A stretch of DNA of 64,000 nucleotides from Salibacterium aidingense DSM 18341 (GTDB lineage: Bacteria > Bacillota > Bacilli > Bacillales > Marinococcaceae), in the NCBI RefSeq assembly GCF_000429685.1, contig NZ_AUCI01000019.1:1-64000 (forward strand), written 5' to 3'. This document shows positions 58,121-64,000 of this stretch, piece after piece. The notes below the pieces were generated by a model that was given only the letters and a program-made list of their open reading frames with translations, did no database searches and had not been told where the DNA came from. A program made the position numbers and the translations under genes. Positions within the stretch are counted from its first letter, which is position 1, and each line of letters begins with the position of its first letter.

Positions 58121-58948
58121 TTGAGTGTTTCCTATTGGACTTCTGCAAATTCCGATTGGGGTCCCTTTTTGGTTCAAGATTTTTTTCAGATTCACAATCG
58201 CGTTTCCTTGATAAACGTCTTCCATCATATCTTCTATGGATTCTCTTTCTTGTTCCGTCAGGACTTGATTCAGGTATAATTTTTGGAACCATTGACTGAT
58301 TTCCACGGGATAAACATTGCCTGCAATGGAAGAAAGACGGTCAAAGCCATGGGTGATTTTCTCCGCCAGGTCCACCTCTCCCCCGGCATAAAAATGAAAA
58401 TCGTTTCTATTGATACCTTTTCTTATGTGTTTCACTTTTTCCATATGGCCGGCTTCCTTTAAGCCGATCACTAATCCTATCTTACTTAATTGAATAATAC
58501 TTTCTTCCGACAAATCAAATCCGGTTCTTTTCGGGTTGTTATATAAAATGGTTGGTTTATTACTAAGATGTATGAGTCTCTTGGTATACACGAGCGCTTC
58601 TTCCTGTGTCGGTATAACATAAGGCGGATACCCCAGCATCATACCTGATAATTTTGTATCACGGATCTTTTTGGCTAATTCCTCTGCCTCTTTCTGTCTG
58701 ATGGAAGCCACCCCAAAAATGATTTCCATCTGATGCAGGAGTTCTTCTTCCTGTTCCAACCCGTCTATTAGTTCCATTTTCTCCCGAAGGTTTAAACTAT
58801 GCTGTTCGCCGGTCGTTCCAGAAACAAGAACGGATCTGATTCCCTGGTTATACAAATCTCTGATATGGCTGATGGTCCCTTGAACATGTAAGGATTCATT
58901 TTTAAAAAAAGCGGTAGGCACAGCAATATGGACTTGTTCTGTCAGCAT
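58118..58948 (-). CDS. dihydrodipicolinate synthase/N-acetylneuraminate lyase family protein
   Basis: About 276 residues, a class I aldolase-like TIM barrel. Starts MLTEQVHIAVPTAFFKNESL after AAAAGGGGATAAC. GTTGEQHSL near residue 45 is the keto-acid site, TILYNNPKRTGFDL carries the Tyr, and VIGLKEAGHMEKV the Schiff-base Lys. It may cleave or form a pyruvate aldol. True DapA has other residues, so a catabolic DapA-like enzyme is likelier. The gene is 43 bases behind a LysR regulator. Confidence 0.87.
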   Translation of the reverse strand: MLTEQVHIAVPTAFFKNESLHVQGTISHIRDLYNQGIRSVLVSGTTGEQHSLNLREKMELIDGLEQEEELLHQMEIIFGVASIRQKEAEELAKKIRDTKLSGMMLGYPPYVIPTQEEALVYTKRLIHLSNKPTILYNNPKRTGFDLSEESIIQLSKIGLVIGLKEAGHMEKVKHIRKGINRNDFHFYAGGEVDLAEKITHGFDRLSSIAGNVYPVEISQWFQKLYLNQVLTEQERESIEDMMEDVYQGNAIVNLKKILNQKGTPIGICRSPIGNTQ

Positions 58949-58991
58949 GTTGTTATCCCCTTTTCTGTTCATCTGTATTATTATGGCATGT

Positions 58992-59870
58992 TCAGGCCAA
59001 CTCACTTCGTGCCATCAGCTGCTTTTCCACATCGGAAAACACATGATGCCGCCTGCAGATAAGATACAAGTCAATAAAACGATAAGATGACGGAATTGTC
59101 AGGTAATCGGAAATGTGAAAGCGGTCCGCTACATGTTTGGATACAATCGCGAGGCCCATGCCGATCGTTGAAAATTGGACGAGGGTTTCGAAATCGCTCA
59201 CTTCCATAATTTCTCCCTGTTTCAGTCCGTAATTGGTGTAAATCTGATCCAGAGCGGAAAAATACAGGCACTGCCGGGATAACGTGATGACATCCCTGCC
59301 GTCGATATACTCATAAAAGTCGGTCTCCGGGGTAATATCTTTACCGATGATCACCATTTCCTCCAAGCCCGCTCTTTGATAGTGAACGTTTTTATGATGC
59401 CCGGCGCCGATCGTATACGCCAGATCTAGATGCCCCCTCGCCACTTCTTCCTCCAAATATTCCGTCGAACCGGTCCGAAAGGTGACCGAGAGATCCGGAT
59501 ACGAGCTGTACAGCGTCTCCAGGGCCCCCGAGAATACTGCTCCTCCAATCGATGGCATCGTGCCGATCCGGAGTTTCTCCCCGCTTCTTCCCATTTTCTC
59601 TTCCGTCTCCTCCCACAGCAGCAGCACCTTCCTGAACTGTTCATACAACCGCTCTCCCGCTTCCGTCAGCGTCACACCCCGGGCATGGCGGTGGAACAGT
59701 ACCTCGTCGTAATACGTCTCGATCTTCTTTATTTTCGATGTCATATTGGACTGAAGATGGTTCAGCTCCGCAGCAGCCTCCGATATACTTCCCCGTTCCG
59801 CCGTCTTCACGAACGCCTCCATATTTTCAATATCCATGTTATCAATAAAAGTGATGGAGCTATCAACCAT
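58992..59870 (-). CDS. LysR-family transcriptional regulator
   Basis: About 292 residues. HTH: MEAFVKTAERGSISEAAAEL then NHLQSNMTSKIKKIE, followed by LFHRHARGVTLTEAGERLYE. The C-terminal co-inducer domain is complete (RIGTMPSIGGAVFSGALETL). I start at 59870, where GGAGA is 8 bases upstream; the ATG at 59837, nearer the usual LysR start, has no site. Divergent from an EamA transporter (73 bases between starts) and followed by the DapA-like gene, so both are probable targets. Confidence 0.92.
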   Translation of the reverse strand: MVDSSITFIDNMDIENMEAFVKTAERGSISEAAAELNHLQSNMTSKIKKIETYYDEVLFHRHARGVTLTEAGERLYEQFRKVLLLWEETEEKMGRSGEKLRIGTMPSIGGAVFSGALETLYSSYPDLSVTFRTGSTEYLEEEVARGHLDLAYTIGAGHHKNVHYQRAGLEEMVIIGKDITPETDFYEYIDGRDVITLSRQCLYFSALDQIYTNYGLKQGEIMEVSDFETLVQFSTIGMGLAIVSKHVADRFHISDYLTIPSSYRFIDLYLICRRHHVFSDVEKQLMARSELA

Positions 59871-59943
59871 AGACATTTCTCCGGCTAATCTATTCTTATT
59901 ATAATGGAGATACGGATGAATGAATAAGGAAAGGGAGACATCG

Positions 59944-60822
59944 ATGTGGAAATATGTATTTTTAATGGTCATCAGCGTCATGTGGGGGACACAGTTCTTC
60001 TTTGCCGAACGTGTGCTGAATGACGTCACCCCTCTCACGTTAAGCGCCGCCCGGACGACGATCGGAGCGGTCACATTAACCGTGATCGCCGCCTTCATGA
60101 AAATCCCATCCCGGAAAAAAGAAAATCAGCCGCAGCGTACACCATGGCTGTTATACGTCTCCATTGCATTATTCGAAGCCGTTCTGCCGTTTTTCCTTGT
60201 CGCCTGGGGACAGGTGCGGGTGACGAGCAGTATTGCATCCATCATCATCGGCACCACGCCGATCTGGACGATCCTGCTTGTCCGCATCATCTCCCGGAAA
60301 AAATGGAGCTTCTCCCAGATCAGCGGTGTCCTTCTCGGATTTACCGGCATTGTCTTTGTCTTCCTGCCGTCGCTCAGCGCTGAGGCAGGGACAAGCGGCA
60401 TCGCCGGTATATCCGCCCTTGTCGGGGCCGCGGTCTGCTACGCAGCAGCGCTTGTGCTCCTGCAGTACCTGCCCGCCGCCTCCGCCGTCACCGCCATGCG
60501 GAACGTGCTGTACATAGCCGCGGGCATCCTGATCCCGCTGATGTTTCTTATGGAAAACCCCGATTTCACGGCGCTGTCCGCCGGCGCCATCAGGGATCTC
60601 GTTATCATAGGAAGCGTGCAGACCGGCATGGTGTACTGGTTTTACAACCTCCTCGTTCACGCCGAAGGAGCCGTCTTCGCCTCCTTCTCCAACTACTTCA
60701 TCCCACCCGTCGGCGTCCTGCTCGGCGCCGTTGTGCTGAATGAAAACCTATCGATCTACGTTATGCTAGGCCTCGGCATCATCCTAATATCTCTCCTTAT
60801 CAGCCGGATGCCAAAAAACTAA
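59944..60822 (+). CDS. EamA/DMT-family transporter
   Basis: About 292 residues with ten helices in two EamA repeats (VFLMVISVMWGTQFFFAERV, SIIIGTTPIWTILLVRIIS, VYWFYNLLVHAEGAVFASF). Starts MWKYVFLMVI after AAGGGAGACATCG. Likely a metabolite exporter regulated by the divergent LysR protein. GC content of its second half is higher than nearby genes. A repeat begins directly after its stop codon. Confidence 0.9.
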   Translation: MWKYVFLMVISVMWGTQFFFAERVLNDVTPLTLSAARTTIGAVTLTVIAAFMKIPSRKKENQPQRTPWLLYVSIALFEAVLPFFLVAWGQVRVTSSIASIIIGTTPIWTILLVRIISRKKWSFSQISGVLLGFTGIVFVFLPSLSAEAGTSGIAGISALVGAAVCYAAALVLLQYLPAASAVTAMRNVLYIAAGILIPLMFLMENPDFTALSAGAIRDLVIIGSVQTGMVYWFYNLLVHAEGAVFASFSNYFIPPVGVLLGAVVLNENLSIYVMLGLGIILISLLISRMPKN

Positions 60823-60852
60823 TTCGACAAAAACCGGGGCGTGACAGGCACC
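60823..60852 (+). repeat. GTGACAGGCACC repeat, long form
   Basis: TTCGACAAAAA then CCGGGGCGTGACAGGCACC. It begins immediately after the stop codon of the EamA transporter. Confidence 0.9.
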
Positions 60853-60924
60853 GGTTTTAATTCTCCCATTACAATAATAACCGTGGTAAAAAGTTGGAAA
60901 ACTTATAAGATTCGGGGTATTATT

Positions 60925-61092
60925 ATGTCAAAAACTATGAAAACGACACTTTACACTGTTATCATTCTAGTTCTCCTTTTCATCATCTTCGCTGTAATCG
61001 GTATCATGTCATTTATTAATGGCCTTGGTGATAAGGAAGAGAACGTTTCAAAAGCGCCAGCCCCTATAGTTCAAAATAATATAAATGAATAA
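60925..61092 (+). CDS. small single-helix membrane protein
   Basis: 55 residues: MSKTMKTTLYTVIILVLLFI and then IFAVIGIMSFINGLGDKEEN, one membrane helix and a hydrophilic end. The ribosome site (GGGGTATT) is weak. Family unknown. Confidence 0.45.
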   Translation: MSKTMKTTLYTVIILVLLFIIFAVIGIMSFINGLGDKEENVSKAPAPIVQNNINE

Positions 61093-61137
61093 ACCATAGA
61101 AAAACGTACTTCAAAACAATAATACATGGGGGAAGGT

Positions 61138-62110
61138 CTAAAACATGGTGAAATACGTTTTACGGGATAAGGACGATCTTCCCGATTTCCCTGCATGTTT
61201 AAAATAGGTTTGAGCGTCTCGAGCTTCTTCTAGTGGATACGTGCGATCAATGAGATGTGCTTTAAGTAAAGGGTTCTGAAATCAAGCTCTGTCTTTTGGC
61301 CGCCTGCTGAACCAGAAGTACAAAATTCCCCTCCCTTTTTGAGTACTTGCAACGAAGTGGTAAACAAGGCATCACCGACGACATCCAGGACGGAATCAAC
61401 AGGCACGCCGTTTACTTCGAGGATCTGTTCAGCAAGCTGGTTGGACTTATACGAGAGGACGTGAGCAGCTCCTAATTCTTTCATTTTATCCTCCAGATCC
61501 AGATCTCCGACAACCGCGATCACTTCAGCCCCGAATACATTGGCAGCAATGTGGACATTCAGAGAACCTACGCCGCCATTGGCACCGGTCACGACAATCG
61601 TTTCTTCTGGTTTTGCCTGGATTTGTTCCACCATGTGCCAGGCCGTCATGCCGCTTACAGAAAACGCAGCACTTTCGACCGGATCGGATAGAGGCATCTC
61701 ATAACATAGGTCAGTCGGCCAAACGACATACTCTGCATATCCTCCATCGTATTCCGATCCGATAAAAGACATATCCTCTGAGATATGCTCAGATCCTTCC
61801 CTGCCGCTTGATGTGAATGGAAAAAGGACGACATCTTTTCTATCAGGCTTTCATCCACTTCATCTCCTATTTTCTCAATACAACCGGTGATGTCTGAACC
61901 GGGGATGCGGGGGAACTGCACACCTTCCGGCCGCCACCCTGACTGACCTCCGGATCCATAAGCTCCTTCCCGCATCCAGATTTCCGTATTATTGATCCCA
62001 CAGGCCTTCACTTTAATAAGGACTTCATCCCTTTTCGGTTGCGGCGCTTTTCGTTCTACACACTCTAATTTGTCTACATCACCGTAACCTGTTACTTGTA
62101 CAGCTTTCAT
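61138..62110 (-). pseudogene. zinc-free MDR alcohol dehydrogenase/quinone reductase, broken
   Basis: Begins MKAVQVTGYGDVDKLECVER after AAAGGAGGATATCC and encodes a QOR-like start (VKACGINNTEIWMREG). Near 61840 the frame breaks (the family continues as KDVVLFPFTSSGREGSEH in another frame), then YDGGYAEYVVWPTDLCYEM and the NADPH motif VTGANGGVGSLNVHIAANVF follow. Near 61240 part is deleted and the last section, KAHLIDRTYPLEEARDAQTY, is in a third frame. A pseudogene. Confidence 0.8.
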
Positions 62111-62191
62111 GGATATCCTCCTTTTTCAGCAATGAAATAAAAGACGGAAAACAGCGGGAATTTCCCCCTGACTCCCCTGACTCTTTAAGAT

Positions 62192-62219
62192 GCACAGTAT
62201 CTTAAAAAAGATACCGTGC
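62192..62219. promoter_or_regulatory. hairpin between broken reductase and restriction remnant
   Basis: GCAC-A-GTATCTT pairs with AAGATAC-C-GTGC. No T run. Role unknown; the adjacent CTGACACATCAGGG is not recognised. Confidence 0.3.
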
Positions 62220-62286
62220 GGACTGACACATCAGGGTAGGTGCAGTCTCCTGATATACTCAATGTGAGTCCCTTCTAACATTTCCT

Positions 62287-62358
62287 CTACGAAAAGGTTT
62301 CCCAAACAGGCAGCAATTCATTATTATCACCAGCCCGAATCATCCACCATTTCGTCAT
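62287..62358 (-). pseudogene. N-terminal scrap of a restriction endonuclease-like protein
   Basis: 23 codons starting MTKWWMIRAGDNNELLPVWE after GGAGATGAGC. This resembles the opening of a family of restriction endonuclease/Mrr-like proteins (MxxWWMIRAGDxNEL). The reading frame ends at once, so only the first part remains. Weak because it is short. Confidence 0.35.
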
Positions 62359-62627
62359 AAGCTCATCTCCTTAAATCTTTGCAAGCTGTTAATAGATAAC
62401 AAGTATATTATTTCACTGTTTCCACCTTTAAGTATTATCTCTATTATATATTACAATTAGCAGGAAGAAGAAGAGCTTCAAGAAATTAGTTGCTCTTATT
62501 CTTGGAAAGTACAATCGATCAAATAAAAATATTCAATTAAGTGTACACATAAGAAATCTCCGATAGAATGAAAAAGAGAGTAAACCAACTTAAAGAAAAA
62601 TATCTCTAAGAAAGTAGTTTTCAAAAC
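62359..62627. other. AT-rich intergenic region
   Basis: No supported gene or repeat. AT-rich, with several short A/T runs and no clear promoter. Similar in base composition to the area that follows. Confidence 0.3.
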
Positions 62628-62774
62628 ATGTATGGTCGTTTTACATTAACGTTACCTCTCCAGGAAATCGAGCGGCGATTTCATATCGATACGACGACAA
62701 TTCAGGATTACCACCCTGCTTACAATATTGCCCCCGGGCAGGATATTGCAGCTGTTATTTCAGACGGCCGTTAG
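62628..62774 (+). pseudogene. N-terminal fragment of an SRAP (YedK-like) protein
   Basis: Starts MYGRFTLTLPLQEIERRF and continues YHPAYNIAPGQDIAAVISDG before a stop. This is the N-terminus of SOS-associated peptidases (HMCES/YedK), which begin MCGRF and have YNIAPTQ. Catalytic Cys2, which crosslinks to abasic DNA, is Tyr here, and the rest is missing, so it is inactive. Confidence 0.7.
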
Positions 62775-63148
62775 ACAGCTTTTCCAAGTAGACCAAAGAA
62801 GATGGAAAGAAGCAGCCGTACCGCATTCACCTGTAGGATTAGAACGCGATGGGATCAGCCGGTAATAAATAACACAGAATAATTGAATATAGTAAAATGA
62901 AAGTATAAGAACAATTGTTTGTAACTCCATTATTGCCGGCATGCATTCGGTATCGTTTTATTCGGATCGTTATGCTGCTCAATACCTTTTGTTTACTTCT
63001 CCCCCGCACGACAAGCATCTGGTATCGGCGGTGAAAGCCATTCAATCATTAGAGAAACAAGAAGGAAAACCTTATTATTCATCTGTAAATGAAAGAATAA
63101 GAGGCAAATACCGTTCGTCCATATTCTTCATAGCAAAAGGAGGGCAAC
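62775..63148. other. region without a confident gene
   Basis: A + strand frame at about 62941-63145 (starting MHSVSFYSDRYAAQ, with VSAVKAIQSLEKQEGKPYY) is protein-like but has no ribosome site; it may be another remnant. Confidence 0.3.
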
Positions 63149-63547
63149 ATGGAAATAAGGAGTATACCGAAAAAAGTGAATACAGCATTTATGAAAAGTC
63201 TGGCCTCGCAGTATCCTAATATAAATTTAGACTTTAAACGAGCCCTAGGGTATTCTATATATATTAAAAACCTTTCTACCTCACGGTGGATGATGGTTGA
63301 TATAAAAGATGACCCTGATCAGATAACTCCTCATTTTCTCATTGTGATCAATGTCAAACCGGGAGATTTTGATGAAGACGGACTGAAACGTCTGCTGCAG
63401 CTCCCCTTGAACCAAAAGAATAATAATAAGCGTGAAACATCATTCTGATTTAATACCAACCGGGATGCAGTGCATCTTCAATTTTGTGGAAAAGATGGGC
63501 TGAGTTACGATTTTGAACAGAGGGATCTTTTAGAGTTCCTCGAATGA
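63149..63547 (+). CDS. hypothetical protein with in-frame TGA
   Basis: Starts MEIRSIPKKVNTAFMKSL after AAAAGGAGGGCAAC. 99 residues are read to a TGA at 63446-63448, but the same frame then continues with FNTNRDAVHLQFCGKDG and ends LLEFLE at 63545-63547, 33 codons later. The second part is protein-like, so the TGA is probably a nonsense mutation (often from TGG). Family unknown; it may belong to the restriction-related group ahead. Confidence 0.5.
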
Positions 63548-63630
63548 TCGTATGTGTCGTTCAGTTCTCGATAACCTGTGCTTCTCAGTAGCTTTTGTTT
63601 TCACGGTGAGTGAAAAAGGACGTGAAAGAC

Positions 63631-64000
63631 ATGCCAACAATTAATTACGGAAAAACAGACATTCATTATTGTCATTACGTTCAAAATCGAAAAGATATTA
63701 AGATCAATGTAGATCTCGTAAACGGTGTCGTTGTTTATACTCCTGATGATATCGATCAAAATAAACTGGACCAGATACTCCTGCAGAAAGCACCCTGGAT
63801 CACTCAAAAACTTGATGAACTGAATGAAGTAAATACCTCCATTGAACCAAAGGAGTTCGTCAGCGGTGAAAAACTTCCGTACCTGGGGCGCCATTACCGG
63901 CTGAAAGTATGGAAAGAACCTGTGCAGTACGCCTCTATCCAGTTAAAACAAGGGCGCTTCACTGCGGTAGTTCCACAGGGGTGGACCCAGGACCGTATTC
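63631..64000 (+). CDS. YgjP-like (M48/DUF45) metallopeptidase, cut by window end
   Basis: Open to the end of the window (123 codons seen). Starts MPTINYGKTDIHYCHYVQNR, with a weak AAAGGA site; DIKINVDLVNGVVVYTPDD, then LQKAPWITQKLDELNE and GEKLPYLGRHYRLKVWKEP are the standard beginning of YgjP-like proteins. The HExxH motif lies beyond the window. This family very often lies beside type I restriction (hsdR) genes, so a restriction system probably follows. Confidence 0.85.
   Translation, partial: MPTINYGKTDIHYCHYVQNRKDIKINVDLVNGVVVYTPDDIDQNKLDQILLQKAPWITQKLDELNEVNTSIEPKEFVSGEKLPYLGRHYRLKVWKEPVQYASIQLKQGRFTAVVPQGWTQDRI

Noticed and set aside
59430-59888. 152-codon + strand frame
   Set aside because: Antisense to the LysR gene; Arg/Phe/His-rich composition and no start signal.
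5236-60852. Interspersed repeats as a CRISPR array
   Set aside because: Copies are kilobases apart with genes between them; there are no regular spacers or cas genes.
10232-60852. Long-form repeat as an intrinsic terminator
   Set aside because: Although placed at gene ends, the single copies do not form a stable hairpin with a T run; only the two inverted composites are palindromic.
62155-62260. T-box or other riboswitch upstream of the reductase remnant
   Set aside because: Only one simple hairpin is seen, without a specifier loop, T-box sequence or terminator/antiterminator pair.

Overview
The window looks like chromosome from a low-to-mid GC Bacillota, most likely a Bacillaceae member of a halophilic or alkaliphilic lineage. 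The basis is strong AGGAGG-type ribosome sites, Bacillus-type families (YjzC, YjqA-like PH protein, DUF421, DUF6366, YhfW-like Rieske oxidoreductase, YoaS/YozG-like pair, YcxC/YcxD-like pair, HxlR, CGNR, SplB-like radical SAM) and AraR-like and sigma-54 control sites. I saw no rRNA, tRNA or CRISPR array. The content is accessory and metabolic: many short regulator-plus-target units, several decayed genes and many small interspersed repeats.

Layout. 0.3-5.2 kb: small conserved proteins and stress-type genes (PH domain, GNAT, YjzC, CBS, DUF421, DUF6366) and two very small genes. 5.3-9.8 kb: a minus-strand catabolic cluster with a sigma-54 activator, a CitMHS transporter, an AtuA/DUF1446 protein and its small partner. 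A near-perfect -24/-12 promoter lies between activator and transporter. 10-11.8 kb: a second copy of a 31-residue gene and a GH51 arabinofuranosidase behind an AraR-type box. 11.8-14.8 kb: a two-component system divergent from a pair of membrane proteins. 14.8-20 kb: a P-loop ATPase, aldo/keto reductase, methyltransferase and a TetR/acetyltransferase unit. 20-23 kb: membrane proteins and three adjacent frameshifted genes. 23-29 kb: a Rieske/FAD oxidoreductase, YqjF-like protein, and a molybdopterin oxidoreductase with a small upstream partner. 29-30.7 kb: a repeat-rich stretch and a YozG/YoaS-like unit with a frameshift. 30.8-37 kb: radical SAM, VOC protein, methionine aminopeptidase, coiled-coil proteins, a headless chemoreceptor and a CoA-transferase. 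37-44 kb: Rpn-type nuclease, MerR/MFS unit, a second MFS, methyltransferase, LytTR protein and CGNR regulator. 44-56.5 kb: hydrolase, nitroreductase/HxlR, metallophosphoesterase, MocR/EamA, a decayed OpuAC-rhodanese fusion, CPBP protease, and a GntR/DUF1648 unit. 56.5-64 kb: second Rpn copy with remnants, LysR/DapA-like/EamA unit, a decayed quinone reductase, then restriction- and SOS-related remnants leading into a YgjP-like metallopeptidase cut by the window edge.

The most distinctive feature is a roughly 30-bp repeat (TTCGACAAAA then CCGGGGCGTGACAGGCACC). About 16 long or decayed copies all read the same way on the + strand, and most sit within a few bases of the 3' end of a gene whichever strand that gene is on. 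Two further copies are inverted composites. The repeat has supplied C-terminal residues or stop codons to some proteins and interrupts the 5' end of a chemoreceptor gene. Other notable points are twin 31-residue genes with an identical-position upstream element, a MerR/MFS intergenic region where both divergent promoters have 19-bp spacers over palindromes, and mosaic fragments of a duplicated Rpn/LytTR segment.
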